This document shows positions 35,461-46,257 of a stretch of DNA of 64,000 bases, piece after piece. The notes beneath the pieces were generated by a model, which saw nothing but the letters and a program-made list of their open reading frames with translations, was not told the DNA's origin and ran no database searches. Position numbers and translations under genes: made by a program. The DNA is taken from assembly GCA_963575745.1 (NCBI GenBank), contig CAUYUJ010015688.1:207501-271500 (forward strand), written 5' to 3'. This DNA is from Prorocentrum cordatum (lineage: Eukaryota; Sar; Dinophyceae; Prorocentrales; Prorocentraceae). Positions within the stretch are counted from its first letter, which is position 1. The number at the start of each line of letters is the position of its first letter.

Positions 35461-36540
35461 TCGTCGGTGTTCAGCTGGCGTCCCCCGACTTGGGACAGCA
35501 GGGGACCTCTCAGCCCCCTCACTCCGATCTGAATGCGGGCTGCTCCGCGCACGCGGCTCGAAGCTCCGAGGAACATCCTGGAAACCTCGCGCGGCAACTC
35601 GAGGCTCATGTTAAGTCTGGTTCACGCCAGATTTGCGTCGGGCCATCGCCACGTGGACGTCGTCCGATATCTTAGTGGTGGGGGCTGGAGTGGGGGCGGA
35701 CATGTCGACTGGATGCTACAACTGATGCGTGCCGCGCGAAGCCTCCAAGAATTCGCCCGTAGCCGAAGAGGAGGCGACCCGGGCAGCGCGGAATGTATGG
35801 TGAGGCGTTCTCTTTTGGCTGCGAGCTGACAGCGCGGCCGATCGGGCTGCTCGTCGGCCGCTCACGCGCTCGAGCTCTTGTCTCGAGACTCACCGTCCTG
35901 GCGAGAGGCAGGCAAGTGCACGGGTGCCCAAAAGAAGTGTCGAAGCCTGACGAGAACAGAGGCACGAGGATTATATTCGAGGGGACGATGGTCTGCATGA
36001 GGATCATCGTAGGACAAGCTCGGGAGTAGGAAACAACTGCTGAATCAACATGATTCGTGCCTTCGGCGTGCTGCCCTGTACACACTCCGTGGCGCTCAGA
36101 GCAAACATCATAATGTTCAAAGCATGCGATGGTCTGACCGAGCCCGCGCTCGCCACTTTGACATGAGCAGTCGTGCTCGGCGCGGTAAGCCTGCTGCAAC
36201 GTAGAATAAGAGCCCACGCGATCACGGATGTCAGCTTACCAACCGCTGTGGGCTCCGATGACTGGCGACGTCGCGGATCGGCCGGCGAGCTCGATAACCG
36301 AACGCTCTCTAGACACTTCTAACGAGGCCTGGAGACGCAGCCCGAGCACACTTGAAGGCCAGAACCAATTCAGAATAACAACGCCTGAGCCTCCTTGCGC
36401 GCACCACATGCGTTCGGGAGCGTACCTGCTAGAAGTGTTCGCCCCGTCGTCGCCCGTGGGCGCCCAGTGCGCCGGCTGGGAGTTCAGGGCTTCCGCCACG
36501 TCGCCGCCAGTGGGCGCTTTGTGCGCTGTACCAGATGGTT
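35460..36540. other. No supported gene
   Basis: A minus-strand frame at 36004-36225 (HVKVASAGSVRPSHALNIMM region) and an overlapping 181-codon frame 35672-36217 are open, but neither shows a domain. Composition is less biased than elsewhere, so hidden exons are possible. Confidence 0.35.
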
Positions 36541-36790
36541 TGCACCACGTAGCTTGCACCACATGGCTTGCACCGCATAGCTTGCACCACGCGGCGCGCA
36601 CCTTCAGACAGGGCACCATGTAGCAACACCACTTATACTGCACCACACCGGTTGCACAACCTAGCTTGCACAACACAACTTGCATCACATACAGCTTGCA
36701 CCACGTACATTGCACCACATAGATTGCACCACACATATTGCACCACATAGAGTGCACAACTTAGCTTGCACCACATAGCGTACACCTGCG
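36540..36790. repeat. TTGCACCACATAG-type minisatellite
   Basis: Units of about 12-15 bp (GCTTGCACCACATAG and variants) repeat some 17 times. Confidence 0.85.
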
Positions 36791-36805
36791 GGGCGCAATC
36801 AATCA

Positions 36806-37387
36806 TTACTTGGGCTTCAGGCTAGGATAATTTGCACACATTTGCGTATAGTGTACAATTGCTTTCGTTTTCTTCAGGATACTTGTTGTCGCCGTCATCG
36901 CTGGCTTTGTCGCATTCCTGCTCTGAATGCTCCAAATCCACTTGTGCTCCACAAGCGAATCGGCCGCTGGCCTGATCATGACCGCTGCTGTCACACGCTC
37001 TGGCGAATCAACAAAATGCCTGGCCACACGCGCCGCTCAGCGGCTACGGGCCGGTCTTTGCAGAATATTGAGCCATAAAGGGACTCAGAAAAACGGACCG
37101 TGTCCCCAGTCCGCTGGAATCAGTCCCAAGACCTCTCCCCAAGCATCGTCCTGACCAGAATTTCCGACCGAGTCAAGCAGCAGGACAAAAGTTGAAGCCG
37201 CCCAAATGGAATTGGAGTAGATGGGGTCGGGGGGCCACACTGCCTCGCCGATGCATCGGAAATGCCACGACGTAAACGCAGAACGCGCCGCATTGCCAAT
37301 GCACCGCCGTTGCGGCGCGACCCTTTGACCCCATCCATTCCGACCCCGTGGGAGGCCAAGAAGGGCCCCACAGACATGGTGCATCAT
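36806..37387 (-). CDS. Candidate coding fragment, unknown
   Basis: Two minus-strand pieces in the same frame are separated by a stop and a short gap. 37085-37387 includes IYSNSIWAASTFVLLLDSVG and DAWGEVLGLIPADWGHGPFF. 36806-37027 includes ARHFVDSPERVTAAVMIRPA and DSLVEHKWIWSIQ. Composition is protein-like, but no family is recognised. A gene relic or two exons are possible. Confidence 0.3.
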
Positions 37388-37419
37388 TCGTACCAGCCCT
37401 TCAGGCCGACTCGAGCTGC

Positions 37420-37620
37420 AAGGAGCGAAAGGGGGGACGGTTACCGTGCGAAGAGAAGTAGAATACCAAAACTATTCCGCCATCGGGGGCACCTGTCCCA
37501 GGGCGGCTGGGAAGGTTAAGGGGGGACAGTTAGCATGCGAAGAAAGGTCGTACACCATCAACTATTCCGCCATGGGGGGCGCCCGTCCCAGGAATGTTAT
37601 ACTACGGCGGCATGTGGGGG
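37420..37620. repeat. Direct duplication, ~100-bp unit
   Basis: GGGGGGACGGTTACCGTGCG...CTATTCCGCCAT..GGGG...GTCCCAGG at about 37430-37502 is repeated at about 37520-37592. Confidence 0.7.
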
Positions 37621-38300
37621 GATAAACTTTCTAGCCGCCCTAAGACAGGCGTCCCCAATGGGCGAAACGGCCAATGTGAAACCGCTCTTCGTCCACTCAG
37701 CGCTGAGCATGGGGCGGCCGAAGAAGCAACGCGAGTTTTGGCGCGGTGGCGGAGCAGGCCCGCTGTCGGACGACGGCATAGGCCCGAGGGAAACCGAACG
37801 ACGCGGGAGCCGCCGAGAGAGGCTGCCAGCGGGGCGCGCCGGATGGCGAAGTCCTTCGGGGCCCCAAGGCCTGGCCCAAAACGCGTGATAACGCCGACAG
37901 CGCGCGCTGGTTCCTGTTGGGCCGCTGCGCTGGCGCGGCGGCGGGGTTTGCGCAGGCAGCTGGGTACTCTGAATGCTCCCGCATGGATGGCAAGCTCCGC
38001 CAGACGCAGATACCCACGGGACCGACGACGAAAATACGAGAGCGTGAACTCTTCTGCCAGGCGGCTCAAAACCCCACCACGCACCTGCCTACGGTGGCGG
38101 CCTCGATGACTCGATGGCAACCCGAACCGCCCCGACGGCTGCGCATGCCCGCATGGGTGCGCCACCTCGGCGCGGAGAGGGTGGAGCGTCTGTGGTGGTT
38201 GCCGAAAATCGCACTCTGCCGCCTCGAGCCGGCGGTGACGAGCCGGCCGGCGATGTCCGCCCGGTGTCCAGCGATGCCCCCCCTGAATGCCCCATTCCCA
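37620..38300. other. No supported gene
   Basis: Both strands are open over most of this stretch (plus 37594-38109, minus 37602-38369), and neither shows a domain. Ambiguous. Confidence 0.35.
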
Positions 38301-39800
38301 CATCTCCGACAATGTGTTTTTCTCAATCTGGGCGTTTTCTCTTCGACCTCGGCCCCTGGGACCTGTCATTGGGCCCCAGGACCATCACATTGATCCAGGA
38401 CGAAAACCACCCCTGGGGAAGGGGTCGGAACCCCTGGGGCCGCGCATGGAAAAAAACACGTCGTCGCATGTCTAGATTCCTGCCATGGGTCACTCGGATT
38501 TGCCCAGGGGCGCCGAAAAGGGAGGCCAGGAAGGGTACGGTGCGGGGGGGGGGGGGGGGCATGGACCGAGGCATATGCGCGGGCGAGGGGGGGGGGGCAG
38601 CGGATGTGTGCTGAAAGAAGCAGAGGGGGCTATGACATCTACGAGATGTCTTGGCCCCAACCAAGGCATCCCCCCAACCTTGCAGCCATCATGCTACCAC
38701 AATGAACGCTGAATGTGGAAGGAAGGGGCTTTTCTGGCCACGGCGAGCCTCGGCCACGAACTGGCTCCCACACCTGGATCCGAGGAAGGGCCCGAAAATC
38801 AGAGCCCTCCTGCGCCCCAGGTGGTCCCTGCTTCAGCGTCATGGCTGCAGTCCTCGAACCACCTGAGCCTCGCGCGCCGCGAAGCCCCCGACGGCTCCGA
38901 GGCGCCGATCTGGCGGGCTTCGGGGCTCCCCTGGGGATCGGTGGCGCCTCACGAGGAAAGCCACCGAGTGGGCCAGGTCGCCCGCCTCGCACGCGCGGCT
39001 GTCTGGAGATCTGGGCAGGAATCGGATCGAATGGAGATGTGCGTCGGGACCAGCTGCAGCTGGAGTCGAAATGCGAACAGAGTCGGCCGCGCCAGGATGC
39101 GCGACAGCGCCATGCAAGCATCCGGCCGCATCGAATCGTGGAGTACTGGAGTCGGATCGGATCGGGCCGGTCGTCATCGCCATCGAATCGATCGGATCGA
39201 GATGGGCTGAGATGGGCCATGTCTGGGCAGCCTTAGCTTTGCGAGCCGCGCAGCCCGAAACGCGACTGCCAGCGCGGCTCCCAGGGATAACAATACCTCT
39301 CTGGTCAAGGCCGCGAGGCGGCAGGCGCGGTCATCGTCGCGCCCCAACGGGCGACCTGCAAAAATTTCGCCCCAAACCCGTTCTCGCGAGATCCACCCCG
39401 GCCAACTCTCAGTTTTGCAGGCTGCGTCCAGCCACAGCTGCGAGGGCCGCCCCAAGCAAACCCCGACAAAAGGCAAGAACATGAAAATCCGGACGGCGCT
39501 GATATCCCCCCGCGCCGTGCGCGTGACAAATCAATCGCCGCTGGCCGTGGTGTGCGCCCCGAGAAGTCTCGTCCCGAGCAATTTGTTCCATGGCCCCGGC
39601 GCCCCGGGAATCCACTAACCCAGTCCGTGGCCCCAGAAGTCCCGACCGTTTCCCATGGTGTGTTTTCGTCCAAGACCCATGTTTGATGGTCCTGGGGCCC
39701 GATGACCAGCCCTACAAAGACCGAAGTCGAAAGAAAATGCCTGGAATAACAAAACAAAAAAACATCGTCGGATATCTGAGAGGGGGAAACCCCCGGAAGC
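38300..39800. repeat. Inverted repeat pair (~150-bp arms) spanning 1.5 kb
   Basis: The left arm at about 38305-38475 contains TTTTCTCTTCGACCTCGG, GGGCCCCAGGACCATCA, then CCAGGACGAAAACCACCCC and TGGGGCC. The right arm at about 39625-39790 carries the reverse complement (GGCCCCAGAAGTCCCGACC, GTTTTCGTCCAAGACCC, TGATGGTCCTGGGGCCC, CGAAGTCGAAAGAAAATGCC). The interior has GAATCG-rich tracts (39010-39210) and a G run at 38546-38560. It could be a foldback or MITE-like unit. Confidence 0.65.
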
Positions 39801-40029
39801 AAAAACAGCACAACAACCTTCCATGGATGGATGGCTTGCGCGCCACGAGAAGATCAGAACGCTACCCCCTTCGCACAAGCCGGGCGCACGGGGCCCCGAC
39901 TCCGAAGGGCTGCCACCTGCCCGCTGCAAGCTAAAACCCCCGGCCGTCCTCCTCTTGTTCGTCGGAGTCAGGCTCGTACTTCGGGTCTCCGCCAGCGCGG
40001 GCGGAGCAGAAGGGGTGGCAGCAGGCTCT

Positions 40030-40780
40030 TGTGATTGAATGTGTTGTGTTGTTATCATTTCTGCCACCGTATGAGTTGCAATGTCATGGTATGACCTGCT
40101 CCGTGGCACTATAGTACGACATGGTATGATATGTCAAACTACGACCTAATATGACATGTTACGTAGTTGTGTTGTCTACTCTGCTCGGTATACTATATGG
40201 TGACAAGCTCTGCGAATACATGTCGCGGTGTTTTGCTGCCGTAATATATAATATGTTATGTGATGTTGCCATGATGTGCTCTGGCATGGTAGGCCACGGT
40301 GTGTTATGTCATGATCGGTTATGTCATGATCTGCTGCTGGTGCTTCCTGTCGTCTTATGTTCCCCCATGATATGATATGGTATGTTATGTTGGTTGACGG
40401 CTCGGCATTGTATACTATGTTCTGATATGAAATGATATGATATGCTATGATACGATATGTAATGTGACATGATATGTTATGGCGAGTATGTATATAATGT
40501 GAGGTCGTGTTATGATATGATATGACTATTGATCATGAAACCATGTGTTCGGTCAAAGCGTGCTAAGTTATGTTCGGTTATGTTATGGTGTAGTATGTCG
40601 TCTTTGGCTATGTCATGATCGGCTCTGGTGTGTTGTGTTGCGGTGTTATATTATGCTATATTTTGTCATGGCCTTTATATGTCCTGTTATCTTATGTCCT
40701 GTCATGCTCTGTTCCGTTCTGCCGTTTCCTGATATGTCATCATTTCCTGTTCTGTCATGTTATGTTCGGTCGTGTTTGTC
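40030..40780. repeat. AT-richer ATGATATG/ATGTTATG-type degenerate repeat
   Basis: About 740 bp of (T)ATGATATGATATG, TATGTTATGT and GTCATG words, a sharp drop in GC relative to its surroundings. No gene. Confidence 0.8.
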
Positions 40781-41105
40781 GAAGGCGCGAGGCGGGACAC
40801 CCAACACTCTCGGGTATCATCGGGACAACTTTTGGCCGGGCGCGAAGCGGGATACCCAGGACTCTCGGGGATCATCAACACAACTTAGGGTCTGGCGGCC
40901 GCGGTATGCAAAGTGGGGTTAGCCGGGCGCGAGGCGGGACACCCGGGATTCTCGGGGATCATCGGAACAACTTGTGGTCTGGCGGCCGCGGTATGCAAGG
41001 TGGGGTTGACCGGGCGCGAAGCGGGACACCTGGGAGTCGGGGGTCATCGGGACAACTCGGGGTCTGGCGGCCGCGAAATGCAAGGTGGGGTTGGCCGGGC
41101 GTGAA
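40780..41105. repeat. ~88-bp tandem repeat, about 4 copies
   Basis: Units read GGGCGCGA(G/A)GCGGGACACC, (A/G)(G/C)TCTCGGGGATCATCGG, ACAACTT(G)TGGTCTGGCGG, CCGCGGTATGCAAGGTGGGG. Starts are near 40780, 40836, 40925 and 41012. Confidence 0.85.
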
Positions 41106-41426
41106 ATCTACCAACCCCATCCTGTCGGGTGGGAAAACACAGACATACGCAGTGTGTCTTGTTCTCCACGCCGAAGTAACCAGACAGACCAAACTTACGC
41201 AGCGCTTCCTTGCACCGAAGGCACCAAACGCTGCGTATTTTGTTGGTAGCGCAGCCCCTTCACGCGCCGAGTTCTCTTGGCTGCTATTTCGATATGTGTG
41301 CTAATGCGCTAATGCAGTATGTGGGTCGATGCGACAGGGCAACTTGCAATCAAATCGGCATGCATGTGTCGAATCACTTGCGCAGTCAATCGAATCCAAG
41401 ATCTCGCGACACAGCGGGCAATCACA

Positions 41427-42161
41427 CTAGAAAGCCAGGAACACATGTGTCTGTGCTCCGAGCGAGCAGCACAACGAATGAGGAGTCTTCACGTACGTGT
41501 TCACAGACGTGTGGTTAGCTTCGTCCTGTTTAATATCAATCGCACAGGCCAAAGTATCAGAAAGGTCCTCGCTCTCCCTGAACTGCTTCATCGGCTTCGG
41601 CGCCAATTCACGGAGCACAGATCCAGCACGGTCATCGGCACGGAGCTCCGTATGAGTACCACCAATGCTCAGAAGCCCGGCTGGTTTCGAAACGGGCGGC
41701 ATTATCGAATTCAAGTGGATAGCGTTTTGTGGTCGGAACAGTCTGGCACAACGTTCAAGATGCATGTCAAGCGCCGTTCCACTGCAAGCACCAACGGGCA
41801 GTGGGGGGATCGGACCATTGGAAACTTTCACATAAATCGTTTTACTTTCAAGGGCAATCGGCACATTCGCACGAACACCGCTAGGGAAAAGGCGGTATCG
41901 AGATGAAACAATCTTCTCAACCACTGCGTCGTTCTTTGCCTTTTGCACTATACGTCTGCCACGTTGCTCATGGCGGAACTCAGGAAGAGAATAGCTGGAT
42001 ATCAACCGGGGCACCTCAAAACCATGGTGCTTGGCTGCATTGACAAATAAATGCTCATCTATAGTAGCCACGGCCCTGCCAGAATGAACGTTTGATCCAG
42101 AGGGGAACGAAGCAAAAATCTGTCGCTCCAAAATTGGGGCAATCACCGAGACCCTGTCCAA
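41427..42161 (-). CDS. Hypothetical protein, 244 residues
   Basis: An uninterrupted minus-strand ORF starting MDRVSVIAPILERQIFASF with balanced composition (VATIDEHLFVNAAKHHGFEV, YRLFPSGVRANVPIALESK, PPVSKPAGLLSIGGTHTEL). It has no signal peptide, membrane segment or motif I recognise. GC content here is lower than in the flanks. It ends 0.3 kb from an ~88-bp tandem array and starts 20 bp from the ~129-bp satellite. A plus-strand ORF (41319-41906) overlaps and is less convincing. It could belong to an old element or be an exon. Confidence 0.4.
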   Translation of the reverse strand: MDRVSVIAPILERQIFASFPSGSNVHSGRAVATIDEHLFVNAAKHHGFEVPRLISSYSLPEFRHEQRGRRIVQKAKNDAVVEKIVSSRYRLFPSGVRANVPIALESKTIYVKVSNGPIPPLPVGACSGTALDMHLERCARLFRPQNAIHLNSIMPPVSKPAGLLSIGGTHTELRADDRAGSVLRELAPKPMKQFRESEDLSDTLACAIDIKQDEANHTSVNTYVKTPHSLCCSLGAQTHVFLAF

Positions 42162-42183
42162 TAATTTGAAGGAGTTTCTGTGG

Positions 42184-42618
42184 AACTACCGTCATCCTCA
42201 CCCCCGGCGCGGTGCCCAGAGGAGCCCAGAGCGGCCTCCGGCACCGTTTCCGGACAGATCCGGTGGATCCGGTGGATCCGACGAATCCCAAACCGGCGCC
42301 CTCGCTTGAGACATCCTCACAAAACCGGCCCCGGGGGAGGTGCCCAGAGGAGCCCAGAGCGGCCTCCGGCACCGTTTCCGGACAGATCCGGTGGATCCGG
42401 TGGATCCGCCGACGAATCCCAAACCGGCGCCCTCGCTTGAGACATCCTCACAAAACCGGCCCCGGGGGAGGTGCCCAGAGGAGCCCAGAGCGGCCTCCGG
42501 CACCGTTTCCGGACATATCCGGTGGATCCGGTGGATCCGCCGACGAATCCCAAACCGGCGCCCTCGCTTGAGACATCCTCACAAAACCGGCCCCCGGCGC
42601 GGTGCCCAGAGGAGCCCA
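42184..42618. repeat. ~129-bp satellite, left block (3.3 copies)
   Basis: Units read GAGGTGCCCAGAGGAGCCC, AGAGCGGCCTCCGGCACCG, TTTCCGGACAGATCCGGTGG, ATCCGGTGGATCCGCCGACG, AATCCCAAACCGGCGCCCTC, GCTTGAGACATCCTCACAAA, ACCGGCCCCGGG. The block stops within GAGCCCA, where the left inverted repeat of the 11.2-kb element starts. The array resumes on the other side of the element at 53864. ORFs across it are repeat-derived. Confidence 0.95.
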
Positions 42619-42619
42619 T

Positions 42620-42651
42620 TTGGATGGCCGACAGAGTTGTTGTAGCTTGTA
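42620..42651. repeat. Left terminal inverted repeat
   Basis: Starts TTGGATGGCCGACAGAGTTG and ends TAGCTTGTA. Thirty-one of 32 bases match the reverse complement of 53831-53862. An extra T (42619) lies between the satellite and the repeat. Confidence 0.92.
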
Positions 42652-43042
42652 CGATTTAAAACTTGCGATATCCCTAGTTATAAGCAACACGATCCCTAGT
42701 TATATGTCTGGACATGTTTGCAGTATCAATATAATACGTTATAGGTGTTGACATGTCCATAACATCTGCGGATAGAACAAATAAGACATAACCTAGGGAT
42801 ATGTATTCGACATAACATGCAACATATCCAAGAAATAAGTGATTCAATTAAGTCAACTAAGTTAACTAACCTAAGAAGGGCCAGCTGAACGGGCTAAAAA
42901 AAAAGACGAAGACAAACAAAAAAAAAAAAAATCGCGGCACAGAAAATTAAAAAGGAGAAGCGAACGGAGAGGCAGGCGGCGGAGGAAGACATGGAAGGAG
43001 GGGGGGAACGCGACGCATGTGGCGGCTTATCCGCTAGCGGTC

Positions 43043-43080
<38 letters not shown>

Positions 43081-43140
43081 ATGAGGAGGGGCGGATGAGC
43101 GGGTAATCCGCTACAGCGGCTGATCCGCTTTTTTATCCAA
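42652..43140. other. AT-rich subterminal region with palindromes and (T)36
   Basis: ATCCCTAGTTATA is repeated at about 42670 and 42691, followed by TGTTGACATGTCCA- and AACATA-rich sequence to about 42880. The 36-base T run at 43044-43079 (A run on the gene strand, downstream of A1) is flanked by GCGGCTTATCCGC (43022), GCGGGTAATCCGC (43099) and GCGGCTGATCCGC (43116). No gene. Confidence 0.75.
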
Positions 43141-43156
43141 ATGATTCTCTCCGAGC

Positions 43157-45139
43157 TCAGTGAATCACCGCCAGCGTGTTGTCGCTCTTGAGGAACCATC
43201 CAGTCGCCTTGCGCGCACCCTCGGGCACCAGGAGCTCCGACTGTCCCGCTCCAGTCCAGATAGAGTACCCACCGAGCGGCTCACGACGCACCAGCGCAAG
43301 CTTTCCCACGATAAGCGCTAGAACGCCACCTGCGGACAAGCACACTTGAACCTCGACCGCCGCGTTCTGAATGAAAACCACGCTGCCAACTCTGAGCAGC
43401 AAGCCCCGCCACCTCATCTGTTTGGACACGACGTAAACCTGGCCAAATTTGTCGGACAACGGCTGGCTCACCGCCACGGGCTCGCACAATTCGGTCATCC
43501 TGACTTTGCCCATCGCTGGGAACACCTTGACGAGAAGCTGTTGGACCGAGCTTTTCTCGAATGCTGCCGCGTTCGCGATGTGAGTCATTGATTGCTTCGC
43601 GATCTTGTTCTTCCTTTCGTACACAAAGCAATCAAGAAATATGTCGTCCTCTTGGTCTGACACAGCGTGCCACTGATAATGATGTTTTGGGACGATGGCG
43701 TCGAGGCGGCACGCGGCCTTATGCGCGTCAAGGAAACGGCCAACTGCACGCCGCATGATATCTTTCATAGCAACGGGCGTGGAATAGTGCTTTGCCTCGT
43801 TGATGCTGTCCAGAACGTCACAGAGACGGAGGTAGCTCTGGCGCTCCAACTGCACCTTGTGCGCGGGAACGTGTTCAACAACAAAGTATCTGATGAATGG
43901 GTATGCAGACAATAGTTCAGGGGCCCCCGCGCGAAAGACACCGCCTGATTTCCACGCCTTCTCCCGAGACCCGTTGAATATGTCAGCGAACTCGCTCCTG
44001 GTCAACCCTCCAGGGTTCCAATGCCAGTCGGCCTCGGCGAACGTCTTCAGCAAACGGAAGGAAAACCCAGGAGTACACTCAGCAACGCCATTAAAAAGCA
44101 AGCCAATCTCGATATTCGCGATGCCGCCTGCCAGGTACACGCGCATGCAATCGCGCAACAAGCAAGAATGTGGAAGCACGTGTGGGCGAAGACCCTTGTC
44201 GGCCAGAACGCCGTGTTCGTTCAAAGAAAATCCCATCGTTGTCTGTGCCGTTTTCAACGCACCCCCACGCCTGCACACGGCATCCAGAATATCGTGCGTG
44301 CGCCAGACGTCCTCGTCTGACACCGGGTCGAACTGCGAAGGATCAGAGCACGAAACGTCGACCAGGTACGTGCCAGTCTGATGATCGACCAGCGAATCAG
44401 TCACGCCATCTTTGTTCAGCTTCACTACGTTCTTGCATGATATGGAACAACACCTAATGCCGCCAAAGCCTTTCGCGTCGAAGAACGCTTTCGTCGCAAC
44501 TTCGTCACCGATCAACCGCTGAAATTTGAAATACATAATCCGCGATTGGCCACCGCGCGGCACGCTGGCGCCTGCCACGGCGACGCTGTCGGAGCCGAGC
44601 AGGAGCGAACGCAGGAGCGCCTTGGCCGCAGCTGGGAACCCCCCCTGCAGATCTTTAGCGATGGTGGCGCGCAGCACGCCAACGGGCAGCCATGCCTCTT
44701 CGCGTCGCAGATAGCGTCACATCTCAAGTGTGCCGATATACCAGCACGTGGTATTTCGCTTGTTGTTCAACCTCAAAGCATCGCCAGGCACCGCGTCATC
44801 TATGTAGAGCGCCAGGCGCCACGGCCTGTCGAAACTATTCGGTGACCTCGCCACTGCATTCTCGAACTCCTCTCTGAAACCCGCGCACTGGGCAAGACAC
44901 CTCGGGGGGAGAAGTTGATACTTGGCGATGGTCCAGTCAAAGGCGTCGCCGCCCTGCCTTTGCAGCGTCGGCTGAACAAAAAAGTCCGCAGTGAACGTAT
45001 CCACGCACTCCCGCGCATCTCGCCGAGACGCCGCTTCATCTCTCCCCAGCGCGGCAAGCGCCGCCACGCCGTCGCTATCGCTGAAGTTCCGCCTGCTCAA
45101 CATATCGAGGAGCCTCTGCCGTTTCGCGAGCGGCTCCAT
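43157..45139 (-). pseudogene. Gene A1: transposase-like protein with one in-frame TGA
   Basis: A single minus-strand frame runs from ATG at 45139 (MEPLAKRQRLLDML) to the stop at 43157, about 660 codons, interrupted only by TGA at 44719-44717. Reading on in frame gives EEAWLPVGVLRATI, which aligns with EELWLPLGILRATV in the A2 homologue at 57246-59291, so both halves belong to one protein. Shared features in order: FDWTIA; DDAVPGDALRL; C-x-D near YLVDVSCSDPSQFD; GFSLNEHGVLADKGLR; RDCMRVYLAGG; PKHHYQWH; DCFVYERKNK. D-x-MH-type and C-F-x-x-E-R-x-N-K stretches resemble acidic-residue motifs of CACTA/KDZ-like DDE transposases; this link is inference, not a secure family call. The TGA may be an inactivating mutation, an assembly error or recoding. 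The 3' end is followed by a palindrome cluster and a T run. Confidence 0.7.
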
Positions 45140-45479
45140 GGCCGACAGAGGCGATCGGGGAGGCAGCGGTGGAGGGGCGGGAGGCGGGACAGGGCGCCGA
45201 TCGCCCGATGCTGAAATGGCTGCGGAAAGAACGATGGGGCGGAGATGCTGAACTTACATCAGCACAAGCAGCAGGAGAAGGATGATGGGGGGAGCGAGGG
45301 GAAGGGATGGGTGAAAGGGGGTGAGGCGTAGGAGGAGGGAGAGGAGGAGGAGGGAGAGGAGTGGGAGGAGGCGTGAAATGGAAGCACGGGGAACGCAAGG
45401 AAGGAGGAGGAAGAGGAGGAGGAGGAGGAATGGAAGTACGGAGGATGAGAGGAAGGAATGGCCGACGAGCAGGAGGAAT

Positions 45480-45700
45480 GAACGACGAGCGGATGACCCG
45501 CTCAGCGGTTGAACCGCTGCTGAGCTTGAGAAGATGAAGAAAATGACTGGCGGATGACCCGCCGAGCGGTTGATCCGCTTTTTTTTTGATTGCTGGATTT
45601 TTCAGCGGTTGAGCCGCGGCTGAGCTTGAGAAGATGAAGAAAATAACTGGCGGATGATCCGCCGAGCGGTTGAACCGCTTGTTTTTGATCGATGGATTTT
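45480..45700. repeat. Palindrome cluster between A1 and B1
   Basis: GCGG-N5-CCGC motifs and variants (GCGGATGACCCGC, GCGGTTGAACCGC, GCGGTTGATCCGC, GCGGATGATCCGC) occur about eight times. They are embedded in two copies of a ~103-bp unit that contains CTGAGCTTGAGAAGATGAAG and GATGGATTTTTCA-type words. The cluster lies 5' of A1 and 3' of B1. A GGAGG-rich purine tract precedes it (45320-45440). Confidence 0.85.
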
Positions 45701-46255
45701 TCACGAGCAACCTGAACGCATGAAAACCGACCCCCGCCCCCCACATGAGGAACTTTAGACCAACTAGACCGCGGGCGCGGGCCCCCCCCCCTGCGGCAGC
45801 TGGCAATGGCCTCCCTTACAAGACGCCTACACCTACGCACATTCGCCATACTTGTTAAACGTTGACATCTAAAATCCATTGTTGTGGGGGCTGGGGTCGG
45901 TTTCCCACTGTTCACAACCGTCCATTGAAGTTGGTGCGAGTTAACCCCGAGCGGTGCTGCAAACTGAGCGCTACCCCGTGATCGCGGCGTGCCCCCTGAG
46001 ACTAGCAGGTGCAGTCGGGGCTCGCGCGGTCGGGCGCCATCCGCGGCACTACCCACGTCATGGCAAACTGCAGGGCTAACCGAGCGCTGGGCGATGTCAG
46101 CCCCTCGTCGGCAGGGCGGGCCTGAAGCCAAAGCTGGCTGGAAGCATGCACGATGCCTCCCGCGCGACTGCAGCGCCGACCTAACACATCGTCCCCGCAG
46201 AGACTCAGACGGGCAGTGAGAAGACGGGCGGTCACAGCAGACGCAGACGGAGAGA
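45700..46255. other. Spacer between A1 and B1
   Basis: About 550 bp with no gene I can support. It contains a C run near 45785 and CACTACCCACGTCATGGCAAA at about 46046. The same CACTACCCACGTCATGGCAA segment reappears at about 51340, 3' of gene E, suggesting a duplicated intergenic piece. Confidence 0.5.
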
Positions 46256-46257
46256 GC

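Noticed and set aside
42184-42618. Overlapping ORFs on both strands in the 129-bp satellite
   Set aside because: The unit length is a multiple of three (or nearly so), which keeps frames open across copies; sequences repeat exactly with the unit.
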